Of a DNA stretch of 42,138 bases, positions 7,033-15,008 are shown in pieces. The DNA comes from an uncultured Lachnospiraceae bacterium (GTDB taxonomy: Bacteria > Bacillota > Clostridia > Lachnospirales > Lachnospiraceae). A program made the position numbers and the translations under genes. Below the pieces are notes generated by a model that was not told where the DNA came from, did not search any database, and saw only the letters and a list, made by a program, of their open reading frames with translations. Position 1 is the stretch's first letter, and every line of letters starts with the position of its first letter. The stretch covers positions 1 to 42,138 of the forward strand of contig CADBEN010000019.1 of assembly GCA_902793685.1 (NCBI GenBank). Direction: 5' to 3'.

Positions 7033-8391
7033 TTACGGCACGGGTCCGCCGCCGGTGCCCCACACGATGTGCGTTGCCTGATCCATGACATCCGTGAGAC
7101 TGCGGGCGTCGAGATATTCCTTCCATACGGCCGCGGTGTCATTTCCGCCGGTCTTCGCGCCGGCGGCATCGCAGCCGTCCGCGCCACAGCCGTCCGTGCC
7201 GCAGCCGTCCGCGCCGGCGGCGCCGTTTCCTGCGCGGCCGATGTCGGCGAGCCCGCGGAAGCCTGCGCAGGCGGAGGGCTCAAGCCGGATCCCCTCCAGC
7301 TCCATCAGCTTCTGCTGATACACCGGCAGTTTTTCATCTGACACCGTGAAGGCGCCGGACATCAGGGGCTTCATCCTTTCACAGGCAAAGCCGGAGGGGC
7401 GGCCCACGGCGAGTCCGTCGGCGATGGTCTGCCCGGTCAGGCCGATGTCCTGCACGCAGATCTCGCTCATCTTCCCGCTGGCCATGCCGAGGGTGAAACA
7501 GGGCGCCTCCACCGGTTCCGCGAAGAAGCAGTGGACATCGTCCCCGAAGACCTGCTTAAAGCCGTAGGTGATGCCGCCCGGCGCGCCGCCGACGCCGCAG
7601 GGCAGATACAGGAACAGCGGGTGCTGACGGTCCACCTGGATCTTCAGCTTCCGGAGCTGGACATGGACGCGCAGCGCGGCGGTGGCGTAGCCGAAGAAGA
7701 GGTCCTCGGAATTTTCGTCGTCGATGAAAAAGCTCTTTTCATCGGCCTCGGACTCCTTCCGTCCGCTGGCCACGGCCTGGCCGTAATCACCGGCATATTC
7801 CTTCACGATGACACCTTCGCTCCGGAGCAGATCCTTTTTCCACTGCTTCGCGTCGCAGGACATATGGACGATGGCCTGAAAGCCGAGGCGGGCAGCCATG
7901 CGGCCGATGCTGATCCCGAGGTTTCCGGTGGAGCCGACCTGGACCTTGTACTGTCCGAAGAAGGCCCGGAACTCGTCGGAGTCGAGCTTTGCGTAATTGT
8001 CCATGGGATGCAGCATGCCGGCGTTCATGGCCAGGGTCTCCGCGATCTTCAGGACCTCATGGATCCCGCCGCGGGCCTTCACGGAACCGGCGATGGGAAG
8101 CCGGGCATCGTCCTTTAAGAAAACACGGCCGCGGATGCCGGCATCGTCCGCGTTCATCCAGGCGGTCATGGCAGGGATCGGAATCAGGGCCGACTCGATC
8201 ACGCCTTTTTTCGCCGCGGTCTCCGGAAAAGCGGAGGCGATGTAGGGAAGGAAGCGCATGAAGCGTTCCTGGGCGGCTTTGACGTAGACAAAGCGGTAGC
8301 CCGCCATCCCGCTGCGGGGCTCGGCGTGGGCGAGGTCCGGGTTCAGCCATACGGTCTCTTTTCGTTCTTTCAGGGCGGTGATCACATCCAT
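7033..8391 (-). CDS. dsdA: D-serine ammonia-lyase (D-serine dehydratase)
   Basis: This pyridoxal-phosphate enzyme deaminates D-serine to pyruvate and ammonia. The 452-residue protein aligns along its length with E. coli DsdA: ALKERKETVWLNP near the start, the PLP lysine in GSVKARGGIHE, GSTGNLGISIGR for phosphate binding, and CGVGGAPGG and SACAGF near the end. The start at 8391 has GGAG 7 nt upstream and fits the family N-terminus; an in-frame extension to 8460 is possible. Near residues 405-435 there is an extra Gly/Ala/Asp/Cys-rich segment (ADGCGTDGCGADGC) from repeats of about 9-15 bases, lying in a surface position before the final ATHIVWGTGGG motif. It is a single gene on its strand. Confidence 0.95.
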   Translation of the reverse strand: MDVITALKERKETVWLNPDLAHAEPRSGMAGYRFVYVKAAQERFMRFLPYIASAFPETAAKKGVIESALIPIPAMTAWMNADDAGIRGRVFLKDDARLPIAGSVKARGGIHEVLKIAETLAMNAGMLHPMDNYAKLDSDEFRAFFGQYKVQVGSTGNLGISIGRMAARLGFQAIVHMSCDAKQWKKDLLRSEGVIVKEYAGDYGQAVASGRKESEADEKSFFIDDENSEDLFFGYATAALRVHVQLRKLKIQVDRQHPLFLYLPCGVGGAPGGITYGFKQVFGDDVHCFFAEPVEAPCFTLGMASGKMSEICVQDIGLTGQTIADGLAVGRPSGFACERMKPLMSGAFTVSDEKLPVYQQKLMELEGIRLEPSACAGFRGLADIGRAGNGAAGADGCGTDGCGADGCDAAGAKTGGNDTAAVWKEYLDARSLTDVMDQATHIVWGTGGGPVP

Positions 8392-8771
8392 AGGTTTCTC
8401 CGATCTGCGGCGGAGGGCCGCCGCGGGACAGTAAAGACATTTGCGATCCGTCAGCACCACGGACTCTTTTTCATTCGGAGTCCACTCCTTTACATTCGGG
8501 GTACACTCTTTTTCATTCGGAGTTCACTCTTTTTTCCGGGGTGCTGGTCGTTACGTACATTATATCCCGGCGCAATGGGGAAAAGTAAAAGTATTGTAAT
8601 AGTTTTCTGCGGGACTTTACGGGCAAAGGCGGGTATACTGACACTTGAAAGTCTCACTGCACGGGAGAATCCTTGCGGAGTAAAATGTTCTGCACGTGAG
8701 AATCCTTGCGGAGTGAAATGCTCTGCACGGGAGAACTTTTACGGAACAGAAGAGGAATGGTGGACGGAAGA
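8392..8771. repeat. intergenic region with two short tandem repeats
   Basis: This 380-nt gap holds two unrelated arrays. Three copies of a 21-nt unit start at 8472, 8493 and 8514 (core CATTCGG..TACACTC). Two and a half copies of a 33-nt unit start at 8657, 8690 and 8723 (core CTGCACGGGAGAATCCTTGC). A TATACT box at 8634-8639 may be the -10 of the carboxypeptidase gene. Both arrays keep a length divisible by three and can be read through in one frame, but I see no real gene there. Confidence 0.7.
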
Positions 8772-10352
8772 ATGATGACAAAGAATAAAATGCGCGGAGC
8801 GGCAGGTTTCCGGGCGGCCGCATGCGCGCTTATGATCTCGGCGGTTTCGGTTTTCTCCGCAATGCCGGCGGGAATGCTGACAAGCTATGCAGCGCCGAAT
8901 TTCCAGCTGGACACGGCGATGAACGGCGCAGGCCCGGGAACGGCGGCTGCGGTAAGTTCGAATGCGAATGTCCCGAAATACGAGCCCCGCGCGGTCTCGT
9001 CCAAGGTCGGCGGCTACTATTTCAACGGGACGGGCATGTATACCTATGACCAGCTGACGGCGGACCTGAACAGTCTGAAGAGCATTTCCGGCTTCGACTG
9101 CGGCTCCATGGGGCAGTCGCCGGACGGCCGGGAACTCTGGCACGCAGTCATCGGGAACCCCTCGGCTTCCAGAAAGATCCTGGTGATCGCGACCATGCAC
9201 GGCCGGGAATATATGGTGACTCCGGTCGTCATGCGCCAGATGAAGGATCTTCTGGACCGCAGAAACGCGGGCGACCAGATGCTGCAGGACGTCTGTTTCC
9301 ACGTGCTTCCGATGATCAATCCCGACGGTGTCGCCATCTCGCAGTACGGCGTGGACGGCATGAAGACGCAGAAGATGAAGAACACGGTCAACAACATCCT
9401 TCAGAGCTGGTCTTCCTGGGGTATCTTTGACGACGCGAACAAATATATCTGGTACCTGAACAAGTGGAAGAACACGGCGACCGGCGTCGACCTGAACCGG
9501 AATTTCGCCACCAACGGCTGGACCGGCCTGAACGATCTTCGCGCCAAGGCCTCGAATGATCTTTACAAGGGGCCCTTTGTCGAGTCGGAGCCGGAGACGC
9601 GGGTGATGGTCCAGATGATCCAGAGTACGCAGTTCGATGAGGTCCTGAGCTATCACATGCAGGGACAGGTCCTCTACTGGTATGCCCCCACCGGCTCGGA
9701 AGCGGTGAACAACCGGAGCCGGGAGATCGCCGAGGTCGTGAAGGCTTCGAGCGGATATGCCCTGGTGCCCGCGGAGAACAACGGTACCGGCGTGGGAAGC
9801 CTGAAGACCTGGCTCAGCGAAATGAAGGGGATTCCCTGTGTCACGATCGAGGCAGGAATCGGAACCTGCCCGCTGCCGGAATCGGATTTTGAGGGCGTCT
9901 GGCAGAGGAACAAGGACGTGCTCTATGAGGCGGCGCTGGAACTCACGGTGGGCCACGAGGCCTATGCGGAGATGAAGGGCTGGAACGCGGCGGCGCAGGC
10001 GGAGACTGCGGCAGCCGGTACTGTCACCGGGGACGATGCTGCCGAGGCAGCGCAGGGCGCGGCTGCCGCTCCGGCGGAAGCCACAGTGCAGGCGGCGCCG
10101 GCAGAGACGGCGGCCCAGAGTGTGGTTGCTGCTCCGGCGGAGACTGCGGCTCAGGGTGTGACTGCTGCTCCGGCGGAGACTGCGGCTCAGAGTGTGGTTG
10201 CTGCTCCGGTGGAGACGGCAGCCCAGGGTGTGGCGCCGGCTGAGACTGCCGCCCAGGGTGTCGTTCAGAGCTCGGGGGCTGCGGGAAGCACGGCCGGAGC
10301 CGGCGGGAGCAGTGACGGCGTCCTCTTCGTGGAAGCCTTCCCGGGGAACTGA
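8772..10352 (+). CDS. secreted M14-family zinc carboxypeptidase with Ala/Pro-rich repeat tail
   Basis: A signal peptide (ACALMISAVSVFSAMPAGML) is followed by an M14 metallopeptidase domain. From the start used here, His143 and Glu146 in MHGREYM and His295 in LSYHMQG are the zinc ligands, Glu360 in TIEAGIG is the catalytic base, and NPDGV and DLNRNF are further family motifs. Such enzymes trim peptidoglycan stem peptides (gamma-D-Glu-diamino acid bonds) or proteins; the substrate here is not decided. The last 110 residues are low-complexity repeats (APAETAAQ-type units), probably a wall-spanning linker. The start is uncertain among ATGs at 8757, 8772 and 8775; 8772 follows GGTGGACGGAAG. A strong terminator lies about 105 nt after the stop. 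Confidence 0.88.
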   Translation: MMTKNKMRGAAGFRAAACALMISAVSVFSAMPAGMLTSYAAPNFQLDTAMNGAGPGTAAAVSSNANVPKYEPRAVSSKVGGYYFNGTGMYTYDQLTADLNSLKSISGFDCGSMGQSPDGRELWHAVIGNPSASRKILVIATMHGREYMVTPVVMRQMKDLLDRRNAGDQMLQDVCFHVLPMINPDGVAISQYGVDGMKTQKMKNTVNNILQSWSSWGIFDDANKYIWYLNKWKNTATGVDLNRNFATNGWTGLNDLRAKASNDLYKGPFVESEPETRVMVQMIQSTQFDEVLSYHMQGQVLYWYAPTGSEAVNNRSREIAEVVKASSGYALVPAENNGTGVGSLKTWLSEMKGIPCVTIEAGIGTCPLPESDFEGVWQRNKDVLYEAALELTVGHEAYAEMKGWNAAAQAETAAAGTVTGDDAAEAAQGAAAAPAEATVQAAPAETAAQSVVAAPAETAAQGVTAAPAETAAQSVVAAPVETAAQGVAPAETAAQGVVQSSGAAGSTAGAGGSSDGVLFVEAFPGN

Positions 10353-10458
10353 TCCGGGGAACCTGCCTGTGGACCTGATTTGGGGAACCGGACCGGGGAG
10401 CCGGACTGGTCGGACTGAAAGGACTGGTCGGGCAGCGGAAATTGAATAGAATTGTAGA

Positions 10459-10494
10459 AGATGCGGCAGGAAAGGGTTTCCTGCCGCATCTTTT
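10459..10494. terminator. bidirectional terminator between carboxypeptidase and DUF554 genes
   Basis: GATGCGGCAGGAAA and TTTCCTGCCGCATC form a 14-bp perfect stem with a short loop, followed by five T on the plus strand. On the minus strand the flank reads only CTTC, so termination for the facing gene is plausible but weaker. Confidence 0.85.
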
Positions 10495-10524
10495 TAGCGG
10501 AGAAAGCATGCCGGCCGGCTTTGA

Positions 10525-11373
10525 TTATACCAGCGCGAAGATCACGGCGATGACCAGCGAAGGAAGAAGATTCGCGACCCGGATCGTCTTCGGGAAGACC
10601 AGGTTCACGCCGACGCAGGTAATCAGGATATTCCCGACAAGAGAAATGTTGCTCAGCGCATCCGGAGTCATGAACGGTGCCAGAAAACCGGCGAGCAGTG
10701 TGACGGAACCCTGCAGCATGGCGACCGGGATAGCAGAGAAGATGCAGCCCTTCCCGAGGGAAGCGGTCATCATCGCAATGATGATGAGGTCCAGGATAGA
10801 TTTGGCAAAAAGCGTCGACGGGTCGCCGTAAAGTCCGTCCTGGATAGAGCCGATAATGGCCATGGCGCCGATGCAGACGGTGAACGACGCGGTGAGAAAG
10901 GCATCAATGAAACCAGTGTCATTCTCATTCCCGGTCCGGTTCCGAAGCCAGGTCCCGAAGCGTTCAAACAGGCCGTCGAGGTCGATGATCTCGCCGATCA
11001 GCGCGCCCAGCGCAAGAGAGATGATCATCATCATGGTGCCCTGGGTGCCGAGGGCGGCGGAAAGCCCGGCGACCCCGGTTCCGGCGGCGGCCCCGGTTCC
11101 GGCAGCAGCCCCGGTTCCGGCAGCCGCAGCTCCGGCGCCGGACGCACCACCCACAGCGCCGGCGGATGCTTCAGCCGCGGCAGGTGCAGCGGTCAGCGTT
11201 ACAGTCAGCATCTTCGACATTGTGCTCCCGAGCCCCATCACGATAACGGCGAAGCCCATGGACTTTGTGACGGTCTCGCGCATGCGGTCCCGGATGAGTC
11301 CCCTGGAGACCATTCCGATAAATCCGCCGGCGACAATTGCGGCGGCATTGACGATCGTTCCTGTCCCAATCAT
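10525..11373 (-). CDS. DUF554-family integral membrane protein (YdfK-like)
   Basis: A 282-residue multi-pass protein that begins GTGTIVNAAAIVAGGFIGM, a hallmark of DUF554. It continues with seven or so membrane segments, including MMMIISLALGALIGEIID and the conserved GDPSTLFAKSILDLI region. Function is unknown for the family; a transport or channel role is often guessed. The start at 11373 has GAGG 8 nt upstream. Between segments two and three there is a Gly/Ala/Thr-rich insert (GTGAAAGTGAAAGTG) from an 18-nt repeat not typical of the family, probably a loop. It is monocistronic and convergent with the carboxypeptidase gene. Confidence 0.9.
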   Translation of the reverse strand: MIGTGTIVNAAAIVAGGFIGMVSRGLIRDRMRETVTKSMGFAVIVMGLGSTMSKMLTVTLTAAPAAAEASAGAVGGASGAGAAAAGTGAAAGTGAAAGTGVAGLSAALGTQGTMMMIISLALGALIGEIIDLDGLFERFGTWLRNRTGNENDTGFIDAFLTASFTVCIGAMAIIGSIQDGLYGDPSTLFAKSILDLIIIAMMTASLGKGCIFSAIPVAMLQGSVTLLAGFLAPFMTPDALSNISLVGNILITCVGVNLVFPKTIRVANLLPSLVIAVIFALV

Positions 11374-11591
11374 TGGTAAAACCTCAACGTGGTGAAATAC
11401 AAAGTGATGGTTCCGGCACTTGAGAGAAGCCGTTTCCGGATCGAAGCAGGAACGGAAGCCTGAGACCGGAACCGTAAATCCATGCAATTATAGCGCGAAT
11501 TTTGCGAATGGGGGATAAAATTTTGCGGCAGCGGCAGAAATCCGGCGGCTCAGGGAGAAATTACTGTTCTGCCGGCGGAAATCTGCCGGGA

Positions 11592-11616
11592 TCCGGGAAT
11601 ATTCGATATAATATAC
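11592..11616 (+). promoter_or_regulatory. probable promoter of the acyltransferase gene
   Basis: TATAAT at 11607-11612 is 33 nt upstream of the ATG. The context CCGGGAATATTCGATATAAT closely resembles the sequence before the YGPP lipoprotein gene at 12976-13000. No clear -35 box is seen. Confidence 0.5.
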
Positions 11617-11645
11617 AGAAGAATTCAAAAAAACGGGAGAAATCC

Positions 11646-12920
11646 ATGGAGAGAAATCCGGAAGAAAACAGAATAGAAGGTGCCGGTGCGACAGAAAGCG
11701 GAACGGCGAAGGCAGGTGGAGTAAAAGCCGGAATGGCGGGTGCCGGCACGCGGACGAGGCTGGCGTGGCCGGACTGGATCCGGGGAGCGGCGATCATCGC
11801 GGTGGTCTCGGTCCATCTTTCCGGAGTGTCCGGATTTCCGGAAAATCCGCTGCTTTTGTGGTTCAATTCCTTCGCCATGGCAGTCTTTTTCTTTGTTTCA
11901 GGAGATCTGATGATCCGGGGCCGGAAACCATCCGTCGGCAGCTTTGCGAAGCACAGAGCCGCGGCGGTCTTGTGGCCGTTTTTCACCTTTTCCGTCCTTG
12001 CGGTCTTCTTTGACTATGCGGTCCTCTGCCTGAACGGAGGGCAGATATCCCGGGAAATGGTCACCGTCTGGATGCGGTGCATCTTCACTTTGGTCGGGAA
12101 GGGGACCCTCTGGTTCCTGCCGGTGTTTTTTTTCGGAAGTGTGCTTGCTTTTGCAGCACTTGCCGGCCGGAATCCCGCAAAGACGAAAGCAGGCAGAGAA
12201 ACCGGGCAATCGGGAGAAACCGGGCAATCGGGAGAAACCGGGCAATCGGGAAAAACCGGGGAAACCGGCGCATTCACCCGTCCGTGCATTTGGGAGATCC
12301 TGGTGTTTCTTGCGGGACTGGGGGCGATGGCATTCATTGACCGGATCTTCGCAGTGACGGTTGCGGTGGTGACCGGCGGCGGAGACGGGATCGCCAGTGA
12401 TATTTTCCTGGTGGTGATCCGGAGTCTGGCTGCGGCGGCGATTATTCTGGAAGGCGCCTGGGTCGGACCGGTGTTTGACCGGATCGTCGGCACAAAAAAA
12501 GGAATGCCGGCTGCGATCCTGTGTTTTGCAGTCAGTCTGGTGATCCCGGCCGTTTACAGAATGGATTTCCGGACGGCGCAGTTCGGCCGCTTTCCGGTCC
12601 TGCTGCTGATCTCGGCTGCGGCTGCATACGGATTCCTGCGCCAGGCGGCGGAACTGCTGGAAAAATATTCTTCTGTTTTCACGTATTTCGGCAGGTATTC
12701 TCTGATCGTGATGGCGACGCATCTGGAGTGGTACCTTGTGAACCTGGTCTGGGGCGGCGTGGCAGCGGTGGCAGGCCAGGCGGCGGATTTCGGACCGGGA
12801 TATCTGGCGCGGCACCTGGCGGCGCTGACGCTGGTGATGATGATCGAATATCCCCTGTGCGGGATCATCGACCGCAGCTTCGGATTTCTTCTGCGGCTGC
12901 CGGAGAAACAGAAGCCGTGA
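11646..12920 (+). CDS. membrane acyltransferase, acyltransferase-3 family
   Basis: A 424-residue protein with about ten membrane segments. After a 38-residue charged head comes WPDWIRGAAIIAVVSVHLSG, the family pattern in which an Arg and a His in the first segment mark the active site. FFFVSGDLM follows, as in OatA-like O-acyltransferases. Such enzymes move acyl groups across the membrane onto wall or surface sugars; the acceptor here is unknown. A hydrophilic loop near 180-210 contains three to four copies of a 6-residue unit (ETGQSG) encoded by an 18-nt repeat. The start at 11646 has GGGAGA upstream. The next gene has its own promoter, so a functional tie is not implied. Confidence 0.87.
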   Translation: MERNPEENRIEGAGATESGTAKAGGVKAGMAGAGTRTRLAWPDWIRGAAIIAVVSVHLSGVSGFPENPLLLWFNSFAMAVFFFVSGDLMIRGRKPSVGSFAKHRAAAVLWPFFTFSVLAVFFDYAVLCLNGGQISREMVTVWMRCIFTLVGKGTLWFLPVFFFGSVLAFAALAGRNPAKTKAGRETGQSGETGQSGETGQSGKTGETGAFTRPCIWEILVFLAGLGAMAFIDRIFAVTVAVVTGGGDGIASDIFLVVIRSLAAAAIILEGAWVGPVFDRIVGTKKGMPAAILCFAVSLVIPAVYRMDFRTAQFGRFPVLLLISAAAAYGFLRQAAELLEKYSSVFTYFGRYSLIVMATHLEWYLVNLVWGGVAAVAGQAADFGPGYLARHLAALTLVMMIEYPLCGIIDRSFGFLLRLPEKQKP

Positions 12921-12975
12921 AATCCAGACCGGCTGCCGGAAGTGCAGGTCAAAGCGGTCTGCCGCGTGCAACCGC

Positions 12976-13000
12976 TCCGGAATATCTGATATAATATGCG
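12976..13000 (+). promoter_or_regulatory. probable promoter of the YGPP lipoprotein / radical SAM operon
   Basis: TATAAT at 12990-12995 lies 44 nt before the ATG in the context TCCGGAATATCTGATATAAT, very like the promoter region at 11592-11616. The -35 region is weak. Confidence 0.5.
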
Positions 13001-13038
13001 TACAGAATCACCTGTTGTGCATCAGGGAGGTGAAATTT

Positions 13039-13797
13039 ATGAAAAAATCAGTGAGACGTCTGGCGTTCGGCGCACTGGCAGCTGCTGCGGCAGTGCAGTT
13101 CGCGGCGTGCCGGAACCGCCCGGAGACGGTCTACGGCCCGCCGGAATATTTCACGAAAACAGACCCTTCGAACAATGTCCCGGAGGATGTCTACGGTCCG
13201 CCGGAGATGTTTGAGACGACTCAGCAGGGTACGGAATATGAACCTTCGGAGAATGTGCCGGAGGCAGTTTACGGCCCGTCGGAAATGTTCGGCATCGACG
13301 AGACACCGGAGGGCGATATCCCGGTGACGGAGTTCGTTCCGGAGGAAAATATCGTGGAGTGCCTTTACGGTCCGCCGGAGATGCTGGAGACGTATCATCC
13401 GGCAACAGAGTTCGTTCCCGAGGAGAATGAGCCGGAGGATGTCTATGGCCCGCCGTCGATGCTCGGAGCCGACGATCCGGAGGAAGGGCCGGAAAACACA
13501 GCTGCGGAAACTACAAAAGAAGGGCCGGAAAACACAGCTGCGGAAACTACAAAAGAAGAGCCGGAAAGCACAGCTGCGGAAACTACAAAAGAAGAGCCGG
13601 AAAGCACAGCTGCGGAAACTACAAAGGAAGAGCCGGAACCGGTAACGCCGGAAACCTGCTATGAACCTTCGAGAAATGAGATGATCGCACTTTACGGTCC
13701 GCCGGAGATGTTCCGGCAGATGGAAACCGCTGTGCCGCAGGCCGACGAGCCCGCGCAGGGGCCGGGTGAAGCTGCGGGAACAGGAGCCCGGAAATGA
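13039..13797 (+). CDS. predicted lipoprotein with six YGPP motifs, candidate radical SAM substrate
   Basis: This 252-residue protein has a basic signal peptide ending QFAAC, with Cys24 as likely lipid-attachment site. The rest is acidic and Pro-rich. Six copies of the pattern [V/L]-Y-G-P-[P/S]-[E/S]-[M/Y]-[F/L] start at residues 31, 51, 77, 109, 135 and 228, mostly preceded by ENVPEA- or EENEPED-like spacers. Between the fifth and sixth lie four 12-residue units (PESTAAETTKEE type). No enzyme domain is visible. The strict conservation of the YGPP octamer in otherwise drifting sequence suggests repeated modification or recognition sites. The stop overlaps the radical SAM gene start (ATGA), which makes the two a coupled pair. 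GGGAGGTGA precedes the ATG. I know no named Firmicute family that fits with certainty. Confidence 0.8.
   Translation: MKKSVRRLAFGALAAAAAVQFAACRNRPETVYGPPEYFTKTDPSNNVPEDVYGPPEMFETTQQGTEYEPSENVPEAVYGPSEMFGIDETPEGDIPVTEFVPEENIVECLYGPPEMLETYHPATEFVPEENEPEDVYGPPSMLGADDPEEGPENTAAETTKEGPENTAAETTKEEPESTAAETTKEEPESTAAETTKEEPEPVTPETCYEPSRNEMIALYGPPEMFRQMETAVPQADEPAQGPGEAAGTGARK
13489..13632 (+). repeat. four copies of a 36-nt in-frame repeat
   Basis: The unit encodes 12 residues of the type EGPENTAAETTK and is repeated four times with small changes inside the YGPP lipoprotein gene. It separates the first five YGPP motifs from the last. Confidence 0.85.
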
Positions 13798-14897
13798 GCG
13801 GTGTTCAGGCAACGCGGGAGATGCTGCTGGACCTGAAGAAAGCGCAGCTGGATCAGCTGGCGGCATACCGGAAACAGAAATTCATCGAGCCGGAGCTCAG
13901 GCACTTGTTTCTGGAGCTGACGCTGCAGTGCAACGCGCGCTGCTTTCACTGCGGGAGCAGCTGTGATCCCGGCGCACCCCAGGGCCTTGCGCCGGAGCAG
14001 TACCTCGCCGTGCTGGAGGATGTGAAAGAGAACTTCGACATCAGCCGCATGATGCTCTGCATTACCGGCGGGGAGCCGCTTCTGTACAAGGATTTCTTTC
14101 CGCTGATGCAGGAAGCGCACCGCATGGGCTTTTCATGGGGCATGACCTCAAATGCCACCTTCATCACCCGCGATGTGGCGCGGAAGCTGAGAGAAGCGGG
14201 GATGGGGACCATCTCCGTCAGCATTGACGGCCTTCCGGAGACCCATGACAGGCTGCGGGGGCTGCCCGGCGGATGGAAGCGGGCGATGCAGGGCATTCAG
14301 AATCTGATCGACGAAGGCGGATTCCGGGCGATCCAGGTCACGACCGTCCTGAATCATCAGAACATGCAGGAGCTGGACCGGCTCTATGAGATATTTGAGA
14401 AAGTGGACCTCGACTCCTGGCGCGTCGTCGGCCTGGAGCCGATCGGCCGCGCGAAGGAACATCCGGATCTCATGCTGACGCCGGAGGATCAGCGGCGGAT
14501 GTTTGACTTCATCCGGGAGAAGCGCGAGGCGGACATCCCGGTGCAGTACGGCTGCAGCCATTTCCTGGGACTGGATTACGAGCGCGAGGTGCGGGACTGG
14601 TACTTTTTCTGCAATGCGGGCGTCTACACCGCCAGCATCATGGCGAACGGGGACATCGGCGCATGTCTCGATATTGAGCGGCGGCCTGAGACTGTTCAGG
14701 GCAGTGTGCTGCAGGAAAAGTTCAGCGATGTGTGGCGGAACCGGTTCGGGCTTTTTCGGAAACCGCTGTCGACGCTTAACAGGACCTGCGCGGAGTGTCC
14801 GGAGGAGAAGTGGTGCGGCGGAGGAGCGGCCCACAGCTGGGACTACGACCGTAACGAGCAGCAGATCTGCTTCAGGAACATCCTGTGGAAGAATTGA
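13794..14897 (+). CDS. radical SAM/SPASM enzyme paired with the YGPP lipoprotein
   Basis: A 367-residue radical SAM protein. Cys46, Cys50 and Cys53 form the CX3CX2C motif for the SAM-binding iron-sulfur cluster (LQCNARCFHC), and GGEP at 92-95 binds the SAM methionine amino group. The C-terminus has SPASM-type cysteines at 254, 273, 291, 332, 335, 341 and 359 (TCAECPEEKWC), enough for auxiliary clusters. SPASM enzymes usually modify peptides or proteins, making thioether, carbon-carbon or related crosslinks. Coupled translation with the YGPP repeat lipoprotein makes that protein the best substrate candidate; this is inference. No protease, exporter or separate small precursor is adjacent. A GC-rich hairpin follows the gene. 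Confidence 0.92.
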   Translation: MSGVQATREMLLDLKKAQLDQLAAYRKQKFIEPELRHLFLELTLQCNARCFHCGSSCDPGAPQGLAPEQYLAVLEDVKENFDISRMMLCITGGEPLLYKDFFPLMQEAHRMGFSWGMTSNATFITRDVARKLREAGMGTISVSIDGLPETHDRLRGLPGGWKRAMQGIQNLIDEGGFRAIQVTTVLNHQNMQELDRLYEIFEKVDLDSWRVVGLEPIGRAKEHPDLMLTPEDQRRMFDFIREKREADIPVQYGCSHFLGLDYEREVRDWYFFCNAGVYTASIMANGDIGACLDIERRPETVQGSVLQEKFSDVWRNRFGLFRKPLSTLNRTCAECPEEKWCGGGAAHSWDYDRNEQQICFRNILWKN

Positions 14898-14920
14898 ACT
14901 GAAACGTTGAAATGATAAGG

Positions 14921-14957
14921 CAGCGGGGCCGGCAAATGCCGGCCCCGCTGCTGCCTT
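14921..14957. terminator. GC-rich hairpin after the radical SAM gene
   Basis: GCAGCGGGGCCGGCA and TGCCGGCCCCGCTGC form a near-perfect long stem over a 2-nt gap. There is no T run on either side, so it may stabilise the 3' end or act as a weak terminator between the convergent genes. Confidence 0.55.
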
Positions 14958-15008
14958 GGCCGGAGAGAATGCATACGCGGTGTGCAAGTCCCACCGGTGA
15001 GTCTTGAA

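Noticed and set aside
8326-8775. 149-residue frame with ARENPCGVKC repeats
   Set aside because: It starts within the antisense of dsdA and continues only because the 21- and 33-nt units keep frame; no start signal.
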